Source of the DNA: Blautia coccoides
Lineage (GTDB): Bacteria > Bacillota > Clostridia > Lachnospirales > Lachnospiraceae
DNA: 64,000 nucleotides
Direction of reading: 5' to 3'
NCBI RefSeq assembly: GCF_034355335.1
Contig: NZ_CP136422.1
Span: forward strand, 15,001 to 79,000
The position numbers and the translations under genes are program-made. Position 1 is the stretch's first letter. The number at the start of each line of letters is the position of its first letter. Positions 36,212-45,916 of this stretch are shown in pieces. The notes under the pieces are model-generated. The model worked only from the letters and a program-made list of their open reading frames with translations. It was not told the DNA's origin and did no database searches.

Positions 36212-37549
36212 ATGATAACTGATATGACCCAGGGAAAGCCGTTCCAGGTCCTGTGGCGCTTTACCATCCCCATGCTGGTCAGTGTTATGTTCCAGCAGTT
36301 TTATAATATTGTGGACAGTATTGTGGCCGGAAAGTTTGTAGGCGTGGACGCATTGGCGGCAGTGGGTGCTTCGTACCCCATAACTATGATATTCATGGCA
36401 GTTGCAACAGGACTGAATATAGGATGTTCTGTGGTGATCTCCCTGTACTTTGGTGCCAGGGAGTATGGGAAGATGAAGTGTTGTGTCAGCACATCCCTGA
36501 TATCTACTTTGGGGATCGCGGTATTTTTGTCCGGATGTGGGTTTCTGTTCAGCCGGCCTTTGATGCGGCTTATGAATACACCGCAAAATATATTTTCCGA
36601 TTCGGCGCTTTACCTGAATATCTATATAGGCGGGCTTATTTTTCTGTTTCTCTACAATATATGTACCGGTGTATTCACCGCTCTGGGAGATTCCAGGACA
36701 CCCCTGTATTTATTGATCGCTTCATCACTGGGGAATATTGTCCTTGACCTGGTATTTGTCGTTGTCTTTCATATGGGAGTTGCAGGTGTGGCATGGGCTA
36801 CTTTTATCGCCCAGGGTATTTCTTCGCTGTTGGCGTTTGTGACCCTTTTAAGAAGGCTAAAGGATATAGAGGCGGAAGAGCCTTACTCAAAATTTTCATG
36901 GGAAATGGCGGGCAAGATAAGCCGGGTGGCAGTGCCCAGCATTCTGCAGCAGAGCTTTATTTCTGTTGGAAACCTGTTCGTCCAGGGGCTAATCAACAGC
37001 TATGGCTCTGCTGTAGTTGCAGGATATTCCGCGGGAATGAAGGTAAATACCTTTGCCATCACCTGCTTTTCTACCCTTGGTAACGGTCTGTCCAGCTTCA
37101 CTGCCCAGAATACAGGTGCCGGCAGACCGGAGCGTATCAGCCAGGGTTTCCGGGCAGGGGTGAGGCTTGTGCTGTGTGTGGCGGTACCTGCGTTTTTATT
37201 GTTTTTTATGTTCAGCCCCTCTGTCATTCAGCTCTTTATGAGTAAGGGAGGTGAAGCGGCAGCTCAGGTCGGTGTAGAATTTCTGCGGATCGTATCTCCT
37301 TTTTATATGGTCATATCATTAAAGCTCATAGCGGATGGTGTTCTCAGAGGTTCCGGCAGTATGAAAGCGTTTATGGTCTCCACGTTCACGGATCTGATAC
37401 TCAGGGTTTTTCTGGCATTTGTACTTTCGGTTCCTTTCGGTGCTGTTGGTATCTGGATGTCCTGGCCTGCCGGATGGGTAATAGGCACAGGAATCTCTCT
37501 GTTTTTTTATTTTACAGGTGTGTGGAAAAAGAAAAGCGGGATCGTGTGA
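36212..37549 (+). CDS. MATE family efflux transporter (second paralog)
   Basis: 445 residues from ATG 36212 with GGGAAGAG upstream; an in-frame GTG-type start at 36161 has no such site. About 12 helices, beginning TQGKPFQVLWRFTIPMLVSVMFQQFYNIVDSIVAGKFVG, the pattern of the NorM/DinF-like clostridial branch. It follows the flavin reductase by 63 bases on the same strand and might export its product, though this is only positional. It is not closely related to the MATE gene at 4855. Confidence 0.92.
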   Translation: MITDMTQGKPFQVLWRFTIPMLVSVMFQQFYNIVDSIVAGKFVGVDALAAVGASYPITMIFMAVATGLNIGCSVVISLYFGAREYGKMKCCVSTSLISTLGIAVFLSGCGFLFSRPLMRLMNTPQNIFSDSALYLNIYIGGLIFLFLYNICTGVFTALGDSRTPLYLLIASSLGNIVLDLVFVVVFHMGVAGVAWATFIAQGISSLLAFVTLLRRLKDIEAEEPYSKFSWEMAGKISRVAVPSILQQSFISVGNLFVQGLINSYGSAVVAGYSAGMKVNTFAITCFSTLGNGLSSFTAQNTGAGRPERISQGFRAGVRLVLCVAVPAFLLFFMFSPSVIQLFMSKGGEAAAQVGVEFLRIVSPFYMVISLKLIADGVLRGSGSMKAFMVSTFTDLILRVFLAFVLSVPFGAVGIWMSWPAGWVIGTGISLFFYFTGVWKKKSGIV

Positions 37550-37687
37550 TCTGTTGAAAATACATCGATCACTCATCAGTCACAGACAGAAGTTCGGTGA
37601 TTTCTCAGCAATTGAGGAATTTCCGGGCTTTTTTTTGTGCAAAAAAGTGCACAAATTGTCTAACAGCTTTTTGTGAATATATTGTAA

Positions 37688-37716
37688 TTGACAAATTGGA
37701 AATACTTGGGTAATAT
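37688..37716 (+). promoter_or_regulatory. promoter before the first dehydrogenase copy
   Basis: TTGACA (37688-37693) and TAATAT (37711-37716) with 17 bases between, 55 bases before the ATG at 37771. Confidence 0.65.
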
Positions 37717-37770
37717 AATATTAAACATAGTTTATAAATGTTATTTAAAAATTAGAAAAGGAGAAAAACT

Positions 37771-38811
37771 ATGGCAAAAAAAATGTTTACAACAATCTAC
37801 GGACGTAACCTGGTGGGAGAACTGAAGAATATTGTGCAGAGACCTTATCTGGTGGTGACAATGGAGGATCTGTGGGAAAAATTCAAAGACGAGTTTGATG
37901 ATGACTGCATCGTACACTTTGTAAAGACTCTGGAATATGATGAGATAATGGCCAACATTGAAAAACTTCCTAAGTTTGAAGCAGTGATCGGAATGGGCGG
38001 TGGACAGGCTGTTGACTATGCAAAGACGGTAGCCTGGAAGACACATATGCCTTTATATCAGGTGCCAACCTCCATCGCAACAAACGCAGTGTTCGGACAC
38101 CGCGCGGGCCTGAGATTTGACAGTGTGGTAAAATACGTGGGATATGTGGAGCCGGTAGCTGTCTATGTGGATTATGATGTGATCCAGAGCGGTCCAAAAG
38201 CCCTGAACAGGAGCGGTGTGTGTGATGTGCTCTGCTACAACAACTCCCTGTTTGACTGGAAATACGCAGCAGACCAGGGGAAATGCGAGGAGAAATGGCC
38301 CTATGACCAGGAGATGGCAGATGAGGTGAGAGAAGTATACCAGTCTGTAGTGGAGAACCTGAATGACATCTATGCGTTAAACGAAAAAGGGATCCGTGTA
38401 CTGACGGAGGGTCTGAGATGGGGCGGAGCAGCCTTCCACAACAACGGCTGGAACCCAAGACCTATTGAGGGAAGCGACCACTTCTTATTCTACACACTGG
38501 AATACATGACCAAGAAGAAATTCATCCATGGCCAGCCGGTATGCCTGGGGATCTTCGTGGGATCTGCAATGGGAGGAAATGACTCGGACGGGATCCTGGA
38601 TATCATCCACAAAGCAGGAGTGGAGATCAGACCGGAAGGAATGGGGATCACCTGGGAGGATGTATTTGCGGCGATCAAATATGAGAAGGAATTCCTGGAG
38701 AGCCACGGATACTGGTACACAGTAGTCAATGATTTCAAGGTAACAGATGAGTTCTGCCGGATGATCAAAGACAAGGTGATCGCCAAATATGGTGAGTGGG
38801 AAGCAAAATAA
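37771..38811 (+). CDS. DHQ-synthase-fold NAD-dependent dehydrogenase, copy 1
   Basis: 346 residues of the iron-containing alcohol dehydrogenase / glycerol-1-phosphate dehydrogenase superfamily. The NAD loop is IGMGGGQAVDYAK (about 70-82), and PTSIATNAVFGHRAG follows. Metal ligands are offered by Asp in RSGVCDVLCYNN and by the two His of GSDHFLFY and FIHGQPVCLG. The substrate is probably a phosphorylated or cyclic polyol; I cannot name it. Copy 2 at 40569 differs in two residues only. It begins a block with a GPH symporter, deaminase and aminotransferase. AAAAGGAG sets the start. Confidence 0.87.
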   Translation: MAKKMFTTIYGRNLVGELKNIVQRPYLVVTMEDLWEKFKDEFDDDCIVHFVKTLEYDEIMANIEKLPKFEAVIGMGGGQAVDYAKTVAWKTHMPLYQVPTSIATNAVFGHRAGLRFDSVVKYVGYVEPVAVYVDYDVIQSGPKALNRSGVCDVLCYNNSLFDWKYAADQGKCEEKWPYDQEMADEVREVYQSVVENLNDIYALNEKGIRVLTEGLRWGGAAFHNNGWNPRPIEGSDHFLFYTLEYMTKKKFIHGQPVCLGIFVGSAMGGNDSDGILDIIHKAGVEIRPEGMGITWEDVFAAIKYEKEFLESHGYWYTVVNDFKVTDEFCRMIKDKVIAKYGEWEAK

Positions 38812-38934
38812 AAAGAATACCCACCTATAAAAGAGGGCGCGTTTTGCAGGACGGCTGCCAATCTTCTACAAAGGTATTCTTATAAAATCAATTATACATT
38901 AAATATAGAAAAAATCAACTTCAAAATAAAAGAA

Positions 38935-38980
38935 GGCAGCAGAAGATACAGCGGACCGCAGCCGGGAATCTTCTTCTGCC
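38935..38980 (+). promoter_or_regulatory. long hairpin in the leader of the symporter gene
   Basis: Arms GGCAGCAGAAGAT (38935-38947) and ATCTTCTTCTGCC (38968-38980) pair with one mismatch, and a small GCGG/CCGC hairpin lies inside. It ends about 12 bases before the GGGGG ribosome site, so it may regulate expression or mark an RNA processing site. The gap is 190 bases and holds no gene. Confidence 0.5.
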
Positions 38981-39001
38981 GGATATTAAAGGGGGTATTA
39001 T

Positions 39002-40528
39002 ATGTCACAGGATGGTATAACCGTGCCGTTAGATGGTAAGAGAGATCCTTATGATATAGACTTTACATCCACGACCGCCAAGGTACCGTGGTATGACAAA
39101 ATTATACACAGTATGTATGGGGCATATAGCTTTAATGTTTCCTGGGTTATTTTTGGATATTATCTGGTGTATTTTTATACGGATGTGGTGGGACTCAGCG
39201 CCACAGTCGCAGGTTCCATCATGTTATTTGCCCGTGTGGCCGACTGCTTTACAGACCTGTGGGTGGGTTATATGCTGGACAATGTCTGTTATAAATGGGG
39301 ACGTTATCGTTCCTGGGCGATTTTCGGCATTATTCCTCTGTTCCTTTTGTTTATCGGTGTATTTACAGCCCTGCCGGTTGAAAGCACGGGACTGAAGGTT
39401 GCATGGGCGGCTGTATGCTACGGGTGCTTTGGCTCCATTGGCGCTACATTCTCTTTCATGCCGCAGATTGCACAGTTCTGTAATATGACCAGAAACCCAA
39501 GAGAACGTGAGACGATCGCCATTGTAAAAAGTCTCTGCACCAACCTGGCACAGGTGGCAGCGGCAGCGCTTTTTATGCCTCTGGTAAAACTGTTCGGGGG
39601 CAGTAAGGGAAACGAGGCACAGGGATTTTTCTGGGCAGCATTTGCTATTGGTCTGACGGTCATGTTATTCCAGATACTCAATGCCCAGATGACTAAGAAA
39701 TATGAGCTGAACAAGGATGGCACCTGCCGGGAACATCTGAAACAGGTGGAGCATGAGCCGATGTTTGCACAGCTAAAGAGCTTTACTAAGAACAGGCCCG
39801 CCATTATTTTACAGATTGGAGAAGTCCTGAAACAGATCATGCAGGCCATCAAAAATGGTATGATCATTTATATCTTCATCTATTTTCTGGGCCTGGAGGA
39901 TTTCTACTCTGTAGCCATGTTTGCTTATACTATAGCGCTTATGCTGGGCGTTTTCCTTATGAAGCCGTTTATAAGGATGTTCAGAGATACCAGCCGTGCG
40001 TATATGATCTGTATGGCATCCAGTGCTGTATTCAGTATCGCTCTGTTTGTTGTCTGCAGCATTTACGGGCCGGCAGGGGCGTCACAGTCCATGCAGTTCG
40101 GATTACTTTTTGCAATGTTTATCTTAAACGGAATCTTAAGCGGCGCGTATTATTCCTTCTCAAATGTTATGATACCGGCAACCGTAGATTACGGCGAATG
40201 GAAAAATGGCAAAGGACAGGCCGGTGTAGTGTCCGCAGTCAATGGATTCTGTATCACCATCGGCGCTGCGCTTGGAGCACAGATCATGGGAATTCTGTTG
40301 GACAGCTCCGGGTATGTGGCTAACCGGACACAGAGCGACGGAACCATTCGTTCCCTGCTGATCATTGCGTTTGTGATACCGGCAGTTGTTACACTTGTAC
40401 ATATGGTTCTTCAGATGTTCTATGGTCTCAGCGATAAGAGACTGGAAGCCTGTATGGTGGATGTAAGAGCAAGAAGAGCTGAAAAGGCAGCAAAAGCAGC
40501 ACAGGCTGCAGTGGAAAAAGATAACTGA
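39002..40528 (+). CDS. GPH-family MFS sugar symporter
   Basis: 508 residues with 12 membrane helices. Family marks include KIIHSMYGAYSFNVSWVIFGYYLVYFYTDVVGLSATVAG and the loop FTDLWVGYMLDNVCYKWGRYRSW, the glycoside-pentoside-hexuronide symporter signature. It brings a sugar or related polyol in with Na+ or H+. It is flanked on both sides by the duplicated dehydrogenase genes, which strongly ties its substrate to theirs. Confidence 0.92.
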   Translation: MSQDGITVPLDGKRDPYDIDFTSTTAKVPWYDKIIHSMYGAYSFNVSWVIFGYYLVYFYTDVVGLSATVAGSIMLFARVADCFTDLWVGYMLDNVCYKWGRYRSWAIFGIIPLFLLFIGVFTALPVESTGLKVAWAAVCYGCFGSIGATFSFMPQIAQFCNMTRNPRERETIAIVKSLCTNLAQVAAAALFMPLVKLFGGSKGNEAQGFFWAAFAIGLTVMLFQILNAQMTKKYELNKDGTCREHLKQVEHEPMFAQLKSFTKNRPAIILQIGEVLKQIMQAIKNGMIIYIFIYFLGLEDFYSVAMFAYTIALMLGVFLMKPFIRMFRDTSRAYMICMASSAVFSIALFVVCSIYGPAGASQSMQFGLLFAMFILNGILSGAYYSFSNVMIPATVDYGEWKNGKGQAGVVSAVNGFCITIGAALGAQIMGILLDSSGYVANRTQSDGTIRSLLIIAFVIPAVVTLVHMVLQMFYGLSDKRLEACMVDVRARRAEKAAKAAQAAVEKDN

Positions 40529-40568
40529 CAATATAAACTGTTTTTTATAGAAAAAGGAGATTAATATT

Positions 40569-41609
40569 ATGGCAAAAAAAATGTTTACAACAATCTACGG
40601 ACGTAACCTGGTGGGAGAACTGAAGAATATTGTGCAGAGACCTTATCTGGTGGTGACAATGGAGGATCTGTGGGAAAAATTCAAAGACGAGTTTGATGAT
40701 GACTGCATCGTACACTTTGTAAAGACACTGGAGTATGATGAGATAATGGCCAACATTGAAAAGCTTCCCAAGTTTGAAGCAGTGATCGGAATGGGCGGCG
40801 GACAGGCTGTTGACTATGCAAAGACGGTAGCCTGGAAGACACATATGCCTTTATATCAGGTGCCAACCTCCATCGCAACAAACGCAGTGTTCGGACACCG
40901 CGCGGGCCTGAGATTTGACAGTGTGGTAAAATACGTGGGATATGTGGAGCCGGTAGCTGTCTATGTGGATTATGATGTGATCCAGAGCGGTCCAAAGGCC
41001 CTGAACAGGAGCGGTGTGTGTGATGTGCTCTGCTACAACAACTCCCTGTTTGACTGGAAATATGCGGCAGACCAGGGAAAATGCGAGGAGAAGTGGCCCT
41101 ATGACCAGGAGATGGCAGATGAGGTGAGAGAAGTATACCAGTCTGTAGTGGAGAACCTGGATGACATCTATGCGTTAAACGAAAAAGGGATCCGTGTACT
41201 GACAGAGGGTCTGAGATGGGGTGGAGCAGCCTTCCACAACAACGGCTGGAACCCAAGACCTATTGAGGGAAGCGACCACTTCTTATTCTACACACTGGAA
41301 TACATGACCAAGAAGAAATTCATCCATGGCCAGCCGGTATGCCTGGGAATCTTCGTGGGATCTGCAATGGGAGGAAATGACCCGGACGGGATCCTGGATA
41401 TCATCCACAAAGCAGGAGTGGAGATCAGACCGGAAGGAATGGGGATCACCTGGGAGGATGTGTTTGCGGCGATCAAATATGAGAAGGAATTCCTGGAGAG
41501 CCACGGATACTGGTACACAGTAGTCAATGACTTCAAAGTGACAGATGAGTTCTGCCGGATGATCAAAGACAAGGTGATCGCCAAATATGGTGAGTGGGAA
41601 GCAAAATAA
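40569..41609 (+). CDS. DHQ-synthase-fold dehydrogenase, copy 2
   Basis: 346 residues, identical to copy 1 except Asn-to-Asp in ENLDDIY and Ser-to-Pro in GNDPDG. By eye the two genes differ at about 20 bases, nearly all silent third positions. Similarity begins at the ATG and ends at the stop; the upstream and downstream flanks are unrelated. So this is a recent duplication or gene conversion limited to the coding region. Copy 2 lies between the symporter and the deaminase, with its own AAAAAGGAG site. Confidence 0.87.
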   Translation: MAKKMFTTIYGRNLVGELKNIVQRPYLVVTMEDLWEKFKDEFDDDCIVHFVKTLEYDEIMANIEKLPKFEAVIGMGGGQAVDYAKTVAWKTHMPLYQVPTSIATNAVFGHRAGLRFDSVVKYVGYVEPVAVYVDYDVIQSGPKALNRSGVCDVLCYNNSLFDWKYAADQGKCEEKWPYDQEMADEVREVYQSVVENLDDIYALNEKGIRVLTEGLRWGGAAFHNNGWNPRPIEGSDHFLFYTLEYMTKKKFIHGQPVCLGIFVGSAMGGNDPDGILDIIHKAGVEIRPEGMGITWEDVFAAIKYEKEFLESHGYWYTVVNDFKVTDEFCRMIKDKVIAKYGEWEAK

Positions 41610-41640
41610 AACCAGTGAGAGAGGTCATAGAGGTAGCTGA

Positions 41641-42402
41641 ATGAAGATTTATAAGGCTGATGATTATGATAAATTAAGTGAAAAAGCAGCATCCATCATA
41701 GGGGCGGAGGTGGTGTCCAACCCGGAGTGTGTGCTGGGTCTTGCAACAGGGTCTACCTCGGTGGGAACCTATGGATATCTTAAAAAATGGTACCATAAGG
41801 GGTTATTGGACTTTGCCGGGGTGAAATCCATGAACCTAGATGACTATAAGGGACTGAAACCCGATAATGAACAGGGTTATTACTATTTTATGAGGCAGAA
41901 TCTGTTTCAGGATATCAACATAAAGCCGGAAAATACCCACATACCGGACAGTATGGAAGCTGACAGCGAAAAGGCATGCAGGGACTATGACAGGACCATA
42001 GAGGAATCAGGAGGCATAGACCTGCAGCTTTTAGGGCTTGGGCATAACGGACACATCGGTTTTAATGAGCCAGGGGAGGTATTTGAAAAGAACTGCCATT
42101 GTGTCACCCTGGCAGCCAGTACAGTGGAGGCAAACAAACGCTTTTTTGATAGGCCGGAGGATGTGCCCTCCCAGGCATATACCATGGGGATCGGAACCAT
42201 TATGAAAGCGAAAAGAATTCTGCTGCTTGTGAGCGGAAAAGAAAAGTCGGGCATCCTTGACCAGGTGATCAACGGACCTGTCACACCAAAGGTACCGGCG
42301 TCTATTTTACAGTTTCATCCTGACATGACAATCGTTGCAGATAAGGATGCTCTGTCAGAGGTAAATCTGCAGGAGATAAAAGGGAGGACTATTTATGAAT
42401 AA
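41641..42402 (+). CDS. nagB: glucosamine-6-phosphate deaminase-like protein
   Basis: 253 residues, standard NagB length. It shows LGLATGSTSVGTYGYLKKW, the catalytic Asp region SMNLDDYKGL (about 60-70), LLGLGHNGHIGFNEPG with the ring-opening His, and a late SGKEKSGIL segment. NagB turns glucosamine-6-P into fructose-6-P and ammonia. It would serve the sialic acid pathway too, but its place here, overlapping the aminotransferase start by 8 bases, suggests a pathway-specific isoenzyme acting on a related amino sugar phosphate. Confidence 0.87.
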   Translation: MKIYKADDYDKLSEKAASIIGAEVVSNPECVLGLATGSTSVGTYGYLKKWYHKGLLDFAGVKSMNLDDYKGLKPDNEQGYYYFMRQNLFQDINIKPENTHIPDSMEADSEKACRDYDRTIEESGGIDLQLLGLGHNGHIGFNEPGEVFEKNCHCVTLAASTVEANKRFFDRPEDVPSQAYTMGIGTIMKAKRILLLVSGKEKSGILDQVINGPVTPKVPASILQFHPDMTIVADKDALSEVNLQEIKGRTIYE

Positions 42403-43693
42403 GATCATCGAAAAAGATAAGAAATATCTGATCCAGTGTTATACCACAGATGATATTGCGTTTACAAATGCAAAAGGCATGTATCTGTATGACAGCGAAG
42501 GCAATAAATACCTGGATTTCTCAGGCCAGTTCTCAGCGTGCAGTCTGGGACACGGAAATGAGGAGCTGATCAATGCATTGAAAGACCAGCTTGAAAAAAT
42601 CGTGTCTGTGACCTCCTGCTTTGCAACAGAGGAGAGAGCAGCCCTGGCAGAGAAAATGGTTGAAATATCACCGGAGGGCCTGGATAAGGTAATGTTCGGC
42701 TGTACCGGTTCTGATGCCAATGAGTTTGCACTGAAACTGGCAAAATACTACAGGGGAGGAGGAAGGATAATCTCCTTCCGCCGTGGATTCCACGGATCCA
42801 CCGCAGGTGCGGCAGCCGCGACCGGAAAATCTGAGATGATCCAGGAAAACTCCGGTATCTCAGAACTTCTCCCAAGAGGTTTCGTACATTCCGCTCCGCC
42901 CTACTGCTACCACTGTGATTTCGGAAAAGAGCCCGGAACCTGCGGGCTGCAGTGCCTGAAATATCTGGAGCAGACCATGCTGCACGAGGGAGGCGACAAG
43001 ATTGCCGCAGTGATCTCAGAACCTATCTTTGCGGCCGGCGGCGTCATTGTTCCGCCAAAAGGATTCTGGAAGGGAGTCAGAGAGCTTTGCGATAAATTCG
43101 GAGCGCTTTTGATCTTCGATGAGGTAGTCACCGGTATTGGCCAGACAGGTACCATGTTCGCATGCCAGTATGAGGGTGTGACCCCGGATATACTGGTAAC
43201 AGGCAAGGCCCTCACAAGCGGATATGTGCCGGGTTCTGCTGTTCTCTGCAGAAAAGAGATCGGGGAGGCAATGAGTCAGATCAGCCTTCACGGACACACC
43301 CATTCCTGCTACCCTCTGGCATGCCGCAGCGCGCTGAAAAATATTGAGATCATTGAGCGTGACGGACTTGTGGAAAACAGCCGTATAGTGGGCGATTATC
43401 TGCACAACAGGCTTCTGGAATTAAAGGAAAAATATCCGGTCATCAAGGATGTCCGCGGACGGGGACTTCTGCAGGGCATGGAATTGGAAGGAACACCTTC
43501 AGAGGACAAATATGTGCTGGGACAGGAATTCTATGAAGCGATGCTGCATAACGGCCTGGTCACAGAGCTGGAGAGCAGGAAGAATCTGGAGAATGTAGTT
43601 GTGGTTATGCACCCGGCATTGATCACATCCAAAGAGAACGTAGATGAGGCGGTTTCAGTCATTGAGAAATCCCTCAGGGAATGTTTGAAATAA
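42395..43693 (+). CDS. class III PLP-dependent aminotransferase
   Basis: 432 residues. The ornithine/omega-amino-acid aminotransferase fold is seen in YLDFSGQFSACSLGHGNEEL, GCTGSDANEFALKLAKYY, FHGSTAGAAAATG, the LLIFDEVVTGIGQTG motif and the PLP Lys in LVTGKALTSGY. It also resembles 2,2-dialkylglycine decarboxylase. An extra Cys-rich loop (CYHCDFGKEPGTCGLQC, near residue 170) is notable. In this block it would add or remove an amino group on the imported compound or its product. The substrate is unknown. GGGAGG sets the start inside the end of the deaminase gene. Confidence 0.88.
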   Translation: MNKIIEKDKKYLIQCYTTDDIAFTNAKGMYLYDSEGNKYLDFSGQFSACSLGHGNEELINALKDQLEKIVSVTSCFATEERAALAEKMVEISPEGLDKVMFGCTGSDANEFALKLAKYYRGGGRIISFRRGFHGSTAGAAAATGKSEMIQENSGISELLPRGFVHSAPPYCYHCDFGKEPGTCGLQCLKYLEQTMLHEGGDKIAAVISEPIFAAGGVIVPPKGFWKGVRELCDKFGALLIFDEVVTGIGQTGTMFACQYEGVTPDILVTGKALTSGYVPGSAVLCRKEIGEAMSQISLHGHTHSCYPLACRSALKNIEIIERDGLVENSRIVGDYLHNRLLELKEKYPVIKDVRGRGLLQGMELEGTPSEDKYVLGQEFYEAMLHNGLVTELESRKNLENVVVVMHPALITSKENVDEAVSVIEKSLRECLK

Positions 43694-43741
43694 AACATAT
43701 TATCCGTTACAATAAAAGAAAAAATTAAGGAAGTGATTTCA

Positions 43742-44908
43742 ATGACTATAGATGCAGATAAAAAACAGACGCTTACAGTCAGCAGTATCAGAAATGTAAA
43801 TGTTGTAAATATTATGCAGAGCATTCTCAGGGACCGGACCAAGACCAGGAGTGAACTGGCAAAGGAAAACCATATCAGCGTTATGACCGTAAAACACATA
43901 GTGGATGATCTGATCGCAGATCATATCCTTGTGGAAAAAGTCTGTGAAGGCAATGATGTGGGAAGAAAGCCCAAAGCCCTTGAGATAAATGAAAAATACG
44001 GTAATATTGTGTGCATCAATCTGACATCTGTAGATGAGATCAGCTTCCTCATATATGATATTTATGGGGCACTGGAGAAAGAACAGACATTGGAATTCGA
44101 TGCCGGGCGCAGCTACAGAGAAAATCTTCTGCGCGCAGTTGAAAAGATAAAGGAAGAGCTTGCCGCTTCGCATACTGTTACTGTGGGTATCGCGGTGTTT
44201 GTTCCAAGTGCCTATTATGAAGATGTTGACCTGGTTAATTATGACCTTATTTCTGATTTTAAGGAACTGCATATCAGGCAGTTATTCACAGACGCGTTTG
44301 GAATCAGCAATATACTGGTTCTTCACGACGTGGTACCGGCTGCGTGGTCGGAGTATGAAAGCATGGATTCGGAATCGGATAGCCAGTTTTATTTTTACTG
44401 CGGTCATGGCGTGGGCGGATTTTTTATCCATAAGGGAACTGCAGTCATGGGAGAGGAACTGATGGCCGGTGAGGTTGGCAAGATGCTTCTTCTCACAGAC
44501 AATTCGGAAAAAAAATACACCACATTTGAAGATATGATTTCTGTATCAGTGTTGAACAGAAAGCTGAGGGATGCCGGGATCGACAAGAAGTTTAAGGAAG
44601 TCATCCGTACTTATGAGGAGCAGGATGAGCAAGTGAGAAAGATCCTGGATGAGGCTCTGGATACCATTGTCAGAGTTCTGTATAATCTCCTGTGGGTTTA
44701 TAACCCGGGTACCCTGGTTGTGGACAGTTGTTACAGTGATTACAGCAGACTGATCATGATGCGTTTTCGGGAGTTTGTGGAGTCTCTGGAAAATGAGGCC
44801 ATTCCTATTCACGTGGAGGTACGGCAGGCACTGTATGACGAGTATCACATGATGAGGGGATGTTTTCATATGGTGAGAGATGCCTGGGTGGATGAGATCA
44901 ATAATTAA
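43742..44908 (+). CDS. ROK-family transcriptional regulator
   Basis: 388 residues from ATG 43742 (AAGGAAG eight bases upstream; an earlier GTG overlaps it). An N-terminal winged helix (about 10-75; SILRDRTKTRSELAKENHISVMTVKHIVDDLIADHILVEK) is joined to a ROK sugar-kinase-like domain (from about 85) with FYCGHGVGGFFIHKG and GEELMAGEVGKM. The ROK zinc motif and the ATP loop are not conserved, as in NagC/XylR-type repressors. It is the likely regulator of the dehydrogenase-symporter block, sensing a sugar or sugar phosphate. Confidence 0.88.
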   Translation: MTIDADKKQTLTVSSIRNVNVVNIMQSILRDRTKTRSELAKENHISVMTVKHIVDDLIADHILVEKVCEGNDVGRKPKALEINEKYGNIVCINLTSVDEISFLIYDIYGALEKEQTLEFDAGRSYRENLLRAVEKIKEELAASHTVTVGIAVFVPSAYYEDVDLVNYDLISDFKELHIRQLFTDAFGISNILVLHDVVPAAWSEYESMDSESDSQFYFYCGHGVGGFFIHKGTAVMGEELMAGEVGKMLLLTDNSEKKYTTFEDMISVSVLNRKLRDAGIDKKFKEVIRTYEEQDEQVRKILDEALDTIVRVLYNLLWVYNPGTLVVDSCYSDYSRLIMMRFREFVESLENEAIPIHVEVRQALYDEYHMMRGCFHMVRDAWVDEINN

Positions 44909-44945
44909 CTGAGACCATAGCAGAGAGAAAGAAGAGAAGTGGAGA

Positions 44946-45893
44946 ATGAATAATGTAATGATAGGCATTGATCTGGGGGGAACAAATCTCCGTATCGGGG
45001 CAGTAACCCCGGACAATGAGATGAAGAATCCCTCTGTCATCAAAAGCTTTTACATTGCCAATGCCCACAGTCCGGTGAAAAAGCTCTGTGAGATTATAGA
45101 GAAGTACAGAGTTTCCAACGGGATAGAGGATATAGAAGCCATATCCATAGGCGTACCGTCCTCCGTTTCAAATGATAAGGAGACGGTCATCTGTACAACG
45201 AATATAAGAAACAGTGCAGGGGAAGTAGTATTTCTCAACAGAAATATTGCGGCTGAGATGAGGGAATATTTTGAAGTTCCTGTGTATGTGAATAATGATG
45301 TGAACAATATCCTTCAGTATGATGTGGCTGTGAACCATCTGGAAAGCCAGAAAATCGTAGTTGGAATCTATATCGGAACCGGTGTGGGAGCCTCTGTGAT
45401 CATTGATGGCAAGCCGCTTGAGGGTAAAGACGGAGCAGAGCTTGACCTGGGCCATATTCCTTATTATAAGGGAAATGATCCGTGTAGCTGCGGCAAAAGG
45501 GGATGTTGTGAGTGCTATGCATCAGGCTGGAGACTGCAGCAGATCCGGGAGCAGTATTATCCGGATACGGAGATACAGGACATGTTCACACTTCACAGGG
45601 ATGAGGAACCTCTGAGAGAGTTTGTGGATGCCTGCGCACATGTATATGCTGTGATGGCTACCATATTCAACCCGGATTCCCTTGTGGTGGGAGGCGGTGT
45701 CATGGAGATGAAGGATTTCCCGCGGGAGGAATTTGAAAAGGCTGTAAATGAAAAGGTTGGCACAGATGTGATGGGATACGGTTTTCGGTATATTTATTCC
45801 CGGGAATATGTGGGAAAAGGTGTCATAGGAGCAGCCGTGTTTGCCAGGAACAGATTACAGGATGAATGTCGGAAAGAGAAAATGATAAGTTAG
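44946..45893 (+). CDS. ROK-family sugar kinase
   Basis: 315 residues with an active-looking kinase set: DLGGTNLRIG at 9-18, NNDVNNILQYD, IGTGVGASVIIDG, and the complete zinc motif CSCGKRGCCE (about 178-187). It probably phosphorylates the sugar brought in by the GPH symporter. It follows the ROK regulator by 37 bases and precedes the HPr-like gene; unlike the nanK product at 29788 it keeps the zinc site. Confidence 0.88.
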   Translation: MNNVMIGIDLGGTNLRIGAVTPDNEMKNPSVIKSFYIANAHSPVKKLCEIIEKYRVSNGIEDIEAISIGVPSSVSNDKETVICTTNIRNSAGEVVFLNRNIAAEMREYFEVPVYVNNDVNNILQYDVAVNHLESQKIVVGIYIGTGVGASVIIDGKPLEGKDGAELDLGHIPYYKGNDPCSCGKRGCCECYASGWRLQQIREQYYPDTEIQDMFTLHRDEEPLREFVDACAHVYAVMATIFNPDSLVVGGGVMEMKDFPREEFEKAVNEKVGTDVMGYGFRYIYSREYVGKGVIGAAVFARNRLQDECRKEKMIS

Positions 45894-45916
45894 AGAAACA
45901 GATTTTAAGATATAAG

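Noticed and set aside
37771..41609. Duplicated dehydrogenase genes as parts of a transposon
   Set aside because: No transposase, terminal inverted repeats or target duplication is visible; similarity is confined to coding regions.
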